Positions 15,292-22,743 of a stretch of 33,563 nt of DNA are shown piece by piece; within the stretch, counting starts at the first letter, position 1, and each line of letters begins with the position of its first letter. The stretch covers positions 1-33,563 of the forward strand of contig CAIYVZ010000038.1 in NCBI GenBank assembly GCA_903929755.1. Reading direction: 5' to 3'. The position numbers were made by a program, and so were the translations under genes. Source of the stretch: an uncultured Acidobacteriia bacterium (GTDB taxonomy: Bacteria > Acidobacteriota > Terriglobia > Bryobacterales > Bryobacteraceae). The notes below the pieces were generated by a model that searched no databases, was not told where the DNA came from, and was given only the letters and a program-made list of their open reading frames with translations.

Positions 15292-16034
15292 TGAAGTTTG
15301 AAGTTCGGGTGTTTCCCAGCAAGGCCGCAGCCGGCGAGGCCGGAGCGGTTGTTGCTGCAGCTATCATTCGCGAGACACTTTCACGCAAAGGCCACATGGC
15401 AATTGTGTTCGCGTCGGCCGTTTCCCAGGATGCGTTCCTCGAAGCTCTGCGCACAACGCAGGGCATCGACTGGCCGAAAATCACCGCGTTTCACATGGAT
15501 GAATACGCCGGGATGTCTGCCGACCATCCAGCCAGCTTCCGGCGGTTCCTGCGGGAGCGGTTGTTTGATCAGGTCCCGGTAGCGGCCTTCCATGAACTGG
15601 ACGGCGAAGCGGCGGACCCGAATGCGGAGTGCGCCCGGTATTCGGCGTTGCTGGCCGCAGCGAAGCCCGATCTGGCGTTCATGGGAATCGGCGAGAACGG
15701 GCACGTAGCCTTCATCGATCCTGCGGTATGCGATTTCCGGGAACGGAAGCTGGCAAGACCCGTTGAACTGGACGACGTCTGCCGGATGCAGCAGGTCCAT
15801 GATGGCGCTTTCGCAACCCTGGCGGATGTTCCCAAGAAGGCGCTCTCGCTGACCACGAAATTGTTCCTGAGTATTCCCCACGCGCTGGTGTTCGTGAGTG
15901 GGGACCACAAAGCGGCGGCCGTTCGCGCCACCATCGAAGGTCCCATTACCGAGGCTTGTCCGGCTTCTGTTTTGCGCCGTCATCAAGACGCAACTCTGTT
16001 CCTGGACGGGGCCGCAGCTGCGTTAGTTGCTTAG
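15291..16034 (+). CDS. Glucosamine-6-phosphate deaminase-like protein (NagB family, 247 aa)
   Basis: A cytoplasmic NagB/6-phosphogluconolactonase-superfamily enzyme. NagB converts glucosamine-6-phosphate to fructose-6-phosphate and ammonia. The motifs are FHMDEY (D70, E. coli D72), MGIGENGHVAFIDP (131-144) and a C-terminal VRATIEGP-SVLRRH region. Compared with E. coli NagB (D141, H143, E148), this protein has N136, H138 and D143, so two of the active-site acids differ. The GENGHxAFxDP form occurs in a large NagB-like subgroup whose reaction is less certain. Length is a little below E. coli NagB (266). ATG 15291 overlaps the DUF1080 stop (TAATG). The gene ends 12 bp inside the convergent M48 protease gene. 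Confidence 0.85.
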   Translation: MKFEVRVFPSKAAAGEAGAVVAAAIIRETLSRKGHMAIVFASAVSQDAFLEALRTTQGIDWPKITAFHMDEYAGMSADHPASFRRFLRERLFDQVPVAAFHELDGEAADPNAECARYSALLAAAKPDLAFMGIGENGHVAFIDPAVCDFRERKLARPVELDDVCRMQQVHDGAFATLADVPKKALSLTTKLFLSIPHALVFVSGDHKAAAVRATIEGPITEACPASVLRRHQDATLFLDGAAAALVA

Positions 16035-17372
16035 CTTAAGCGAGCGAGCCATGCGGGCGAAGTTGGTCTGCATGGCAGCAGCTTGATTTTGCGGCACCAC
16101 GAACACGATTGAGACCAGGCCTTTGGGGGTGGCGACGGTGATGAGCGTATCCTGCTCGTCACCTCCGTACGGAGAGTTGCTGGTGAGGATCGTCTGCAGA
16201 GCCGGGCGCGTGCCCACCGTGGTCCGAACCGAACTGCCTGCAACCTTCATCTTCGGGTTGTCGGTCTTCAGTTGATTCAGAAGAGCCTGCGTATCCGTGG
16301 CCAGGTTGACGGTCTTCCCGGGCTGGTTTGGCGTGAAGTTCAAAATGGCGCCCAGGCCGACCGCGCCTCCAGTCAGAACCCCATTCTTCGGTGCGACGGT
16401 AACAGCGGCGGTATTTTCGCCGGAAGCCTGCCAGTTGTCCGGGTACTGAACACTGAACCCCTGGCCTGACGCGGTTTTGAAAGTCGTCGAGACGGTGGTG
16501 TCGGCGGTGACCGGTACTGCGGGAGCGGCCGTGCCTGCCGCTGGCTTCGGAGCCACCTTCGGCAGTTTTGCCAGTTCCGCTTTCATCTTCTTAAAGTCAC
16601 CAGACTCGAAGCCATAAGGCCGCACGGGCAAGGTCTTCACTTCGTCATCGATGGCCTTTTCGCGGTTATCGGGGTTGGGGTGGTCGCTGAAGAACTGGGG
16701 CCCCCGGGCGCCGCCTTCGGCACTCAGTTTGGCGAAGAAGAGTGCCATTTCTTTGGGGTCGTAGCCGGATTCCGCCATCAGGTGAGACCCCAGGGCGTCT
16801 GCTTCCGTTTCTGCGTCGCGCGAAAACTTCATCAGAACAGAATTGGCTCCAAGCCCAATCCCGGCCTGGGCGAGCTGCCCCATCATGGATCCCTGACCCG
16901 CGGCGGCTCCGGCGAGACCGGCTATCATCTGCAAACCCGTCGCCTTCGATGCCTGATGAGTGCCATGGCGGAGAATCACGTGGGACAGTTCGTGCCCGAT
17001 CACGCCCGCAAGTTCAGCTTCGCTGTCCACGGCCGCCAGCAGGCCGGTCTGGATGAACATGGGCCCGCCCGGGAGGGCGAACGCATTGATGGTGGGGTCG
17101 GCGACCACTTCAAATGAAAAGGGGAACCCACTCGCTTTCGCCTCCTGCGTGTTGGCGATGCGCATTCCCACTTTATCGATATACGCCTTCAGGAAAGCGT
17201 TGTTGAGGACAACCTGCTGCTGACGGACTTGCGCGGCAGCTTCCTGGCCCATCTGGACGTCCTGCTGTTTGCTGAAAGCGTTCAGCAGGCCAGGCTTCAG
17301 AGCAGAACCGGGCTTGCGGGCGGCAAGCAACGGCGTCGTAAGAATGATAAGGGCCAGGAAGATGCGTTTCAT
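16023..17372 (-). CDS. M48-family zinc metalloprotease, exported (449 aa)
   Basis: A periplasmic zinc metallopeptidase of family M48 (Oma1/BepA/LoiP-like). Signal peptide MKRIFLALIILTTPLLAARK. The catalytic motif is H127-E-L-S-H131, and the third zinc ligand is E190 in the downstream ETEADALG motif. Between them lies a Gly/Ala-rich helix with MMGQLAQAGIGLGANSVLM. DHPNPDNREKAI follows the catalytic core. The C-terminal 160 residues, after an Ala/Pro-rich linker (about 275-295), form an extra domain with FSVQYPDNWQ, like the PsbP/MOG1-type domain found in other bacterial proteins. Such proteases help with outer-membrane protein quality control. It lies 11 bp after the MBL hydrolase and is probably co-transcribed. 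The last four codons overlap the convergent nagB-like gene. Confidence 0.92.
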   Translation of the reverse strand: MKRIFLALIILTTPLLAARKPGSALKPGLLNAFSKQQDVQMGQEAAAQVRQQQVVLNNAFLKAYIDKVGMRIANTQEAKASGFPFSFEVVADPTINAFALPGGPMFIQTGLLAAVDSEAELAGVIGHELSHVILRHGTHQASKATGLQMIAGLAGAAAGQGSMMGQLAQAGIGLGANSVLMKFSRDAETEADALGSHLMAESGYDPKEMALFFAKLSAEGGARGPQFFSDHPNPDNREKAIDDEVKTLPVRPYGFESGDFKKMKAELAKLPKVAPKPAAGTAAPAVPVTADTTVSTTFKTASGQGFSVQYPDNWQASGENTAAVTVAPKNGVLTGGAVGLGAILNFTPNQPGKTVNLATDTQALLNQLKTDNPKMKVAGSSVRTTVGTRPALQTILTSNSPYGGDEQDTLITVATPKGLVSIVFVVPQNQAAAMQTNFARMARSLKLSN

Positions 17373-17383
17373 GGGTCTGTTTT

Positions 17384-18565
17384 CTATTTTGCCGCGTATG
17401 ACTTGGTGAATTGGTTGCGGGTGTTCGTTACAGTGAAGCTGCCGTCAGCCTTGGCCGAGACCTTAATCCAGAAGGCGGGGCCCTCATGGCGTCCGCCACG
17501 TCCGCCGCCACGAGCCGGGCCTGCGCCAGAAATCGGAGTTGCGCCAGGTGCGGGGGCTGCCGCGGTGGGCGGGGGGCCACCAGGACCACGGCCTCCACCG
17601 GGAGGTGCCAGAATCGCGTTCGCCAAAGCAGCAGGTTCTTCCACGTTGGCAATAAAACGGCCCGGAGCGTTATTCTCTGTGCCACCGCCGAAGGCCCAAT
17701 GCAGCTGCCAGATATCTTCCAGAAGGGGCGAGGTGTACATCGTGTTGAACGTCTGCACGGCGCCACCTTTGCGCTGGCCGTTGTGCATGACGATGACGCG
17801 GGGACGGAGGCCATGGACGAGCGCCGGGGAATTGGACGCATCCACACCGTGGTGGCTGGTGAGGAAGAGGTCAACACTGCCAATGGGGTTATTGGGGCAC
17901 ATCAGCTCTTTTTCAGCATTCCAGGTGTAGTCTCCCAGATTGATGGTGCGGAATTTTCCGAAGTTGAACAGGATGCCGACCGAGTTGCCGTTGTCGGGAT
18001 CGACTGTGGATTCGTCGCGGGGTTCAAAGGTCGCGCACGCGGAATTGGGCTTGCCGGCACCCAGGGCGGCGGCGCCGGGAATGGGTGTCTTCAGAACCTT
18101 CCCGTGGGAGGTGACGACAACGGCGTTGATGCCGGTAACGGGGATCTTGTCGCCAGGTTTGACGGTGACGCGCTTGTCTCCGACGATTTCCGAGTAGCGC
18201 TTTTCAAAACCAACCACCACGTTTTTGTCCGTGGGGTGGGCTGTGCCGTGGTCAATGAAATGCTTTACGGGGATGTCCTTCAGCAGGGCGTCGAAACCTC
18301 CCACGTGATCGGAGTGATAGTGGCTCAGAACAAGGTAGTCGAGTTCCTTGATGCCGGCATCTTTCAGGGCGGCCATGATCCGGTCGTGGTCACGCTCCCC
18401 GGCACTGCCGACATCGTCAAGCAGGCTCTGCCCGGTGGGCGTCACGTAAAGAACAGCGTGGCCACCTTCCGTGTCCAGGAAGTACATGTCAAACGTTTTG
18501 GACGTGGCGGGGGCTTGCGCGAACGCAGCGGTGGCTAGTAGGGCCAGGGTGGCGAGTGATTTCAT
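17384..18565 (-). CDS. Exported MBL-fold (ComEC/Rec2-like) metallo-hydrolase (393 aa)
   Basis: A metallo-beta-lactamase-fold hydrolase with a signal peptide (MKSLATLALLATAAFAQAPA), so it acts outside the cytoplasm. The dinuclear metal motif is H82-Y-H84-S-D86-H87. NLGDYTWNAE and TSHHGVDASNSP provide the later Asp and His ligands. The order of motifs (LDTEGGHAVLYVTP, LSHYHSDHVGG, then DLFLTSHHG) matches the ComEC/Rec2-type MBL group, which in ComEC is linked to DNA processing, though stand-alone secreted forms have no settled role. The C-terminal part has a Pro/Gly/Ala-rich linker (about 315-355) before a last short beta segment. ATG 18565 is used to start the signal peptide. It is the first gene of a pair with the M48 protease. 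Confidence 0.88.
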   Translation of the reverse strand: MKSLATLALLATAAFAQAPATSKTFDMYFLDTEGGHAVLYVTPTGQSLLDDVGSAGERDHDRIMAALKDAGIKELDYLVLSHYHSDHVGGFDALLKDIPVKHFIDHGTAHPTDKNVVVGFEKRYSEIVGDKRVTVKPGDKIPVTGINAVVVTSHGKVLKTPIPGAAALGAGKPNSACATFEPRDESTVDPDNGNSVGILFNFGKFRTINLGDYTWNAEKELMCPNNPIGSVDLFLTSHHGVDASNSPALVHGLRPRVIVMHNGQRKGGAVQTFNTMYTSPLLEDIWQLHWAFGGGTENNAPGRFIANVEEPAALANAILAPPGGGRGPGGPPPTAAAPAPGATPISGAGPARGGGRGGRHEGPAFWIKVSAKADGSFTVTNTRNQFTKSYAAK

Positions 18566-18617
18566 TGCTTCATAGATGATATCCGTTTTGTCTCGGCGCG
18601 AAGGTATGAGCCTCCGC

Positions 18618-18634
18618 GCAGACTGCCAGTCTGC
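18618..18634. repeat. Short perfect palindrome (REP-like candidate)
   Basis: GCAGACT and AGTCTGC pair across a GCC loop. It lies about 55 nt upstream of the MBL start codon, so it could be a regulator site or a dispersed intergenic palindrome. I saw one copy in this window. Confidence 0.4.
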
Positions 18635-18791
18635 CCCCCAACCTGCCGCCAGTTCCACTTTTTGTCGCACACCTCGTCCTCGCCCCACATAAATATCCAG
18701 TGTGGCAGCACTTTTTGGTAACGGTTTCCGCAATAGTAATTGGATTGATGTGGCGAGGCATCTAAACGCCGCGTCGACGGGGTTCGGAGAG

Positions 18792-18827
18792 GCGAGGCTG
18801 CGGACACGGAAGTGCCCGCAGCCTCGC
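18792..18827 (-). terminator. 16-bp stem-loop after the TIGR03437 gene
   Basis: GCGAGGCTGCGG (18792-18803) pairs with CCGCAGCCTCGC (18816-18827), with an inner CAC/GTG pair closing a 4-nt loop. The one mismatch (A opposite C on the plus strand) becomes a G-U pair on the minus strand, giving an unbroken 16-bp stem only in minus-strand RNA. It starts 5 nt after the stop codon at 18833. There is no T-run. Confidence 0.65.
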
Positions 18828-18832
18828 TGAGC

Positions 18833-19639
18833 TTAGCGGCTCACCGCGAGAGACAAGGTGGCCTGCGTCTTTACCCCGGCAACGCTGAGAACTACCGAAG
18901 CGTCGCCCGCAGGCAGATCCGGAACCACAAGATTGAACTGATAGACGCCGGGTGATACCAGGAATCCATCCACTTTGGCCTCCATGCCGCCGATGGACGC
19001 CGTTACCGTCTGCGCAATCGGCGCCGCGGTGGTGAAGAGCCTGCTGAAATCGATCCTTGGGTTGCTGGGGCCAAACCCCGTCCCATAAAGAACCACCACT
19101 TCACCGGGCCTGACCGGAGTGGTCGCGATTCCCGCGAGAATTCCTGCCGGGCCACAATACGTGCCATCCAGATGTACCGCCGACGGATACTTCGCCGTAA
19201 AGGTGAACAACCCTGGAGCAACGGCAGCTTTGGTCACCGTAATAATGTTGCTCTGGTCCAGCTGCCCCTGCTCCTGTACCGCCACCACGCCAATGGTGGG
19301 GTCTTCCGGAATTAGAACGTTTATCTGGTTCGAGCCAATATAGGCGACGTAGGTATGGACACCGTTGAAGCGAACCGAGATGTCATTCAGCTGCAGAGGC
19401 AGCGCGCCATTGACGAAATCCGAGGGGAGCCAGGGCCGGGGAAAACCGCTGGAACTCCAAATAAAGCCATTGCCGTAGACGCTGGCCCAGCCGCCCGAGG
19501 TGATAACCGGCTCCCCCGTTGCAGCGTTCACGATTGCCGTTACCGTGGGGATCACCGCGTGAGGTTGCATTTGTTCTGCGGCGCTCAGCGCGATGGTGGC
19601 AATCAGGAAATTGAGAAAGAATAGCTTTTTGATGTTCAT
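18833..19639 (-). CDS. TIGR03437-family exported protein (268 aa)
   Basis: A secreted protein that consists almost only of the TIGR03437 domain, a beta-rich domain described from Solibacter usitatus and often found at the C-terminus of long acidobacterial surface proteins. Signal peptide MNIKKLFFLNFLIATIALSA. The family marks are IVNAATGEPVITSGGWASVYG, YVAYIGSNQINVLIP, VKPGEVVVLYGTGFGP-like (here RPGEVVVLYGTGFGPSNP) and GVYQFNLVVPDLPAGDASVVLSVAG. No catalytic residues are known; a surface or cell-wall role is assumed. The gene stands alone and is framed by two long stem-loops, one ending 9 nt before ATG 19639 and one starting 5 nt after the stop. There is no clear Shine-Dalgarno sequence. Confidence 0.9.
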   Translation of the reverse strand: MNIKKLFFLNFLIATIALSAAEQMQPHAVIPTVTAIVNAATGEPVITSGGWASVYGNGFIWSSSGFPRPWLPSDFVNGALPLQLNDISVRFNGVHTYVAYIGSNQINVLIPEDPTIGVVAVQEQGQLDQSNIITVTKAAVAPGLFTFTAKYPSAVHLDGTYCGPAGILAGIATTPVRPGEVVVLYGTGFGPSNPRIDFSRLFTTAAPIAQTVTASIGGMEAKVDGFLVSPGVYQFNLVVPDLPAGDASVVLSVAGVKTQATLSLAVSR

Positions 19640-19648
19640 GGGATGAAA

Positions 19649-19690
19649 GCAGTAACGGCCACCCTGCCGAAACAGGGCGGCCGTTACTGC
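19649..19690 (-). terminator. 18-bp stem-loop between Mo-hydroxylase operon and TIGR03437 gene
   Basis: GCAGTAACGGCC (19649-19660) pairs with GGCCGTTACTGC (19679-19690), and CCCTG with CAGGG inside, closing a 6-nt loop. The A/C mismatch seen on the plus strand is a G-U pair on the minus strand, so minus-strand RNA forms an 18-bp stem, followed by TTTC. It lies 15 nt after the Mo-subunit stop (19706), and only 9 nt before the next ATG (19639), so it can act both as a terminator and as a leader structure. Confidence 0.7.
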
Positions 19691-19705
19691 ATGGTGAAAC
19701 TCGCG

Positions 19706-22120
19706 TTACTTCTTGCTGGCAGCAATCGCCGCTAAAACGTTCGCCGGAGTGTACGGAATCTGGCGAACACGGACGCCGATACAATCGAAGATCGCATTCC
19801 CGATCGCCGAGGAAGACAGCGTAATGCTCAACTCACCCGCACCAGTCTGGCTGACGTTGGGATTGTTGATCAGCACCGTCTTCAACTCAGGAACCTGCAT
19901 GCCCCACTGAAACACAGGGTAGTTGTTCCAGTCGGTGGTTGTAATGACGCCGCCCTTGGCGTTCCACTTCACCTGTTCGTACATACACCGGCTCATGGCC
20001 TGAAGAACGCCGCCTTCCGTCTGATTCAGCATCCCGTCCGGGTTGGAGATGGGACCGCTTTCCGCAGCGGTGATGAGCTTCTTCACGGTGACCACGCCCG
20101 TGGTAACGTCAACTTCTACAACTGCAACCAGGGCGGAGTAGCCATTGTTGCCTTCATAAAGCACGCACGAGACGCCACGGCCCACCGGCTTACCGAAGGG
20201 AATCTGGAACTTCGGAGAGGGCCTGGTTTCCCACTGGGCAGCCTGAGTTGCGGCTTTCAGAACCGCAATCAGGCGCGGATCCGACAGGTGGCGAATCCGG
20301 TAATCCACCGGGTCCTGACCCAGGGCGGAAGCAATTTCATCCAGAAACTGCTCGTTTGCAAACGTATTCTGCAAACGCGCGGGTGACCGAAGGGGCCCGG
20401 TAAAGAAGGGCGACGCGACCGAGTGGGTAAGGATTTTGGCGCTGTTCACAGTCCCGGTGCTGGTCGGAGCCTTGCCGGCGATCAGGCCACTCAGATAGTT
20501 GGCAGCGGAATTGTTGTTGTTGGAAAAGGTGGTCGGGGGCGTGGCCTTGGCCGGAGTGGGAACCGGTGCGGGGAAGCCCATCAGGTTGCCGCTGATGATG
20601 TTGCCCGGAGTAGTCGCGTTCGGGCGGTTGCCCTTGCTGACAGTCCAGGTTTCGTAACTCCACGTGCTGATCTGGCCGCCGGCGTCCACACCGGCTTTCA
20701 GGTTGATCACATAGGCAGGTCCGAAGTTCTCGCCGTTCTGGTGTTCATCTTTGCGCGACCACTGCACGCGAACTGGCTTGCCGACGGCCTGGGAGAGCAC
20801 TGCGGCGTCGTAGCTGACCGAGTCATTGCCGTTCAGGCCATAGCAGCCTGAACCTTCGGTGAAGATGACCCGAATGTTTGCTTTCGGAATCCCCAGAACC
20901 ACAGCCACGCTGTCGCGCTGCGGGTAGACACCTTGAGTCGCCGACCAGATTTTGGCTGTTGCTTTGGGACCGGTACCGCCCCGGACATCGGCGACAGCGC
21001 AGGAAGCCGCCATGGCACCGTGCATCTGGAACGGGTGAAGGTACTGGGCACTGAAAGTCTTCGCCGCGTTGGCGAGATTCGCCTCCGTGTCGCCCGAGTC
21101 GAGCGTGAGGCTGTCGGCCGACGGAAGCGTCGTCATCGAGGTGTAAAGCGTCGCCGGGTCAGGGAGCGTATCGCCCGCAGACCAGGTCACGTTCAGAGTG
21201 CCGGCTGCCTGAATGGCGTGCCACTGCGTATCCGCCACTACACCGACAAAGTTATTCTTTACAACAACCTGGAGGACGCCGGGCATATTCGCCACGGAGT
21301 TCTTATCCACGCTGACAACCTGCGCGCCAACTGTGGGCGGGCGTACCACTCGGCCATGAAGCATGCCCGGCAGCCGCACGTTGTGCACGTAACGGAAGGT
21401 GCCCGTCGCTTTCGCCGGAATCTCCGGGCGCGGAACCGATGTCCCCAGAACCGTGTAGGTCTTCGGGTCCTTCGGCACCGTCTTGCCGTCCAGCACCAGG
21501 TTGAAACGCTGGCCCTGCAGCAACTGGCCATAGGTTATCTGCTGGGCGGGGTCACTCTTCACCGAAAAGACGCCGTCTTTCACCGTAAGCGCGTCCGGAG
21601 TGGTATCGAACCACTGTCCCGCCAGCACCGTCAGGGCATCGCGAGCGGTGTCAAGAGCCTGGCGCAGGCCGCCCGGGCCGAATTCAGCAATGTGCGACTG
21701 GCTCCCCGAAGTAACGCCCTGGTCCGGTGTAAAACCCGTATCACAGAAGATCAGCTTTATTCGGCTTAGCGGAACGTTCAGTTCTTCGGCGGCCAACTGC
21801 AGCTGCACAGTGGCAAAACCCTGGCCGAATTCGCACTTGCCGGAGTAAATGGTAACGCTTTCATCGGTCCCAATGGAGACCCACGAGTCCACTTTGGTGG
21901 CATCCACAAGGCCAGTAGGATTCACCGGACTCTGTGCCGCCAGTTTGCCGACTTCGCCTACGGCGCTAAAGCCGACCACCATCATGCCGGCGGACTTGAA
22001 GAAGTCCCGGCGGCTGGCACCTTTCTTCGCTTTGCCTGCCAGCGCCTTGCGGGCGTCCGCAGTCATTTCCGCTTCATCGAAGGTGCGCCAGGAATAAATG
22101 TTGCCCTGTTCGGTTCTCAT
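19706..22120 (-). CDS. Molybdopterin-binding aldehyde oxidase/xanthine dehydrogenase-type large subunit, Tat-exported (804 aa)
   Basis: The molybdenum-cofactor subunit of a xanthine-oxidase-family hydroxylase, most like isoquinoline 1-oxidoreductase beta subunit (IorB). Such enzymes add water-derived oxygen to aldehydes or N-heterocycles and pass electrons to a 2Fe-2S partner. A twin-arginine signal SRRDFFKSAGMMVVGF begins at S36, so the complex is exported folded; the unusual point is about 35 residues before the RR. Motifs include GKCEFGQG, VTSGSQSH, VPRPEIPAKATGTFRYVHNV and, near the C-terminus, TGAGEL with E763 in the place of the catalytic glutamate. ATG 22120 overlaps the stop of the 2Fe-2S gene (ATGA). 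No cytochrome c subunit is fused or adjacent, so the final electron acceptor is unknown. Confidence 0.93.
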   Translation of the reverse strand: MRTEQGNIYSWRTFDEAEMTADARKALAGKAKKGASRRDFFKSAGMMVVGFSAVGEVGKLAAQSPVNPTGLVDATKVDSWVSIGTDESVTIYSGKCEFGQGFATVQLQLAAEELNVPLSRIKLIFCDTGFTPDQGVTSGSQSHIAEFGPGGLRQALDTARDALTVLAGQWFDTTPDALTVKDGVFSVKSDPAQQITYGQLLQGQRFNLVLDGKTVPKDPKTYTVLGTSVPRPEIPAKATGTFRYVHNVRLPGMLHGRVVRPPTVGAQVVSVDKNSVANMPGVLQVVVKNNFVGVVADTQWHAIQAAGTLNVTWSAGDTLPDPATLYTSMTTLPSADSLTLDSGDTEANLANAAKTFSAQYLHPFQMHGAMAASCAVADVRGGTGPKATAKIWSATQGVYPQRDSVAVVLGIPKANIRVIFTEGSGCYGLNGNDSVSYDAAVLSQAVGKPVRVQWSRKDEHQNGENFGPAYVINLKAGVDAGGQISTWSYETWTVSKGNRPNATTPGNIISGNLMGFPAPVPTPAKATPPTTFSNNNNSAANYLSGLIAGKAPTSTGTVNSAKILTHSVASPFFTGPLRSPARLQNTFANEQFLDEIASALGQDPVDYRIRHLSDPRLIAVLKAATQAAQWETRPSPKFQIPFGKPVGRGVSCVLYEGNNGYSALVAVVEVDVTTGVVTVKKLITAAESGPISNPDGMLNQTEGGVLQAMSRCMYEQVKWNAKGGVITTTDWNNYPVFQWGMQVPELKTVLINNPNVSQTGAGELSITLSSSAIGNAIFDCIGVRVRQIPYTPANVLAAIAASKK

Positions 22121-22593
22121 TTGGTCAGCCCCTGTGAATAAAGAACGAGAGCGTTCAGCATACGGCTGTGCGCATGGCAGCGGCACAGCAGTGGCGACTG
22201 GCCCAGCGCCGTGTTGATCTGGTCGCGGGTGGCGCCCGGGTTGGCGTCAATAAACGCTTTCCCGTAAAGCACGGGTCCACTCACGCAATAGCCGCACTGC
22301 ATGGCCTGCTGGGAGATGAACGCCTGCTGAATTGGATGAGGATTGGCTGGTGTGCCCAGGCCCTCAAGCGACGTAACGCTCTTCCCCGCCACGTCGGCCA
22401 CGTTCGTAGTGCACGAACGGGAGGGGACTCCATCAATCAGGACCGTGCAGGCCCCGCATTGCCCCAAACCACAGCCAAACTTGGGCCCGTTCAGTTGAAC
22501 CTGCTCCTGAAGCAGGTATAGAAGCGGCGTATTGGGGTCGTCGGCTGTCAGATTGACTGACGCACCGTTGACATTAACTTTGTAGACAGCCAT
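22117..22593 (-). CDS. (2Fe-2S)-binding small subunit of Mo-hydroxylase (158 aa)
   Basis: The iron-sulfur subunit (IorA/CoxS type) that carries electrons from the Mo site. The plant-type ferredoxin cluster cysteines are C41, C46, C49 (GCGLGQCGAC) and C61; the second, helical-domain cluster uses C100, C103 (QCGYC), C137 and C139 (LCRCH). Length is normal for the family. There is no signal peptide of its own, so it is probably carried across the membrane with the Tat-tagged large subunit. ATG 22593 has a good ribosome-binding site, AGGAGT, 9 nt upstream. It is the first gene of a two-gene operon, with a sigma70-like promoter at 22653-22681. Confidence 0.95.
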   Translation of the reverse strand: MAVYKVNVNGASVNLTADDPNTPLLYLLQEQVQLNGPKFGCGLGQCGACTVLIDGVPSRSCTTNVADVAGKSVTSLEGLGTPANPHPIQQAFISQQAMQCGYCVSGPVLYGKAFIDANPGATRDQINTALGQSPLLCRCHAHSRMLNALVLYSQGLTK

Positions 22594-22652
22594 TGGCGTC
22601 TGACTCCTGATATTGACTCGTGGTTTACCGAAAACAGAACATTGGTGGGACG

Positions 22653-22681
22653 ATCATACATGTCCTTTCGGGTACGGTCAA
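22653..22681 (-). promoter_or_regulatory. Sigma70-type promoter for the Mo-hydroxylase operon
   Basis: Reading the minus strand, TTGACC (22681-22676) and TATGAT (22658-22653) are separated by exactly 17 bp, close to the TTGACA/TATAAT consensus. Transcription should start near 22646, giving a leader of about 50 nt before ATG 22593. This is the best promoter match in the window. Confidence 0.7.
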
Positions 22682-22743
22682 TCGCAGTCAGCGTGTGAAT
22701 GGTTCTTTTTACAACTTGCTTACATCGGACGTACAAGTGGTGA

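Larger units (their letters stand above)
18566..18832. other. 267-bp intergenic region upstream of the MBL gene
   Basis: This is the largest gene-free gap in the right-hand 30 kb. It holds a perfect 7-bp dyad, GCAGACT-GCC-AGTCTGC (18618-18634), a strong stem-loop at 18792-18827 (listed separately) and AT-richer sequence around 18690-18760 that could hold the MBL/M48 promoter. I could not pick a convincing -35/-10 pair. No coding region is supported. Confidence 0.6.

Noticed and set aside
18618-19690. Stem-loops and palindrome as a CRISPR array
   Set aside because: The palindromes are unrelated in sequence, not regularly spaced, and no cas gene is present.
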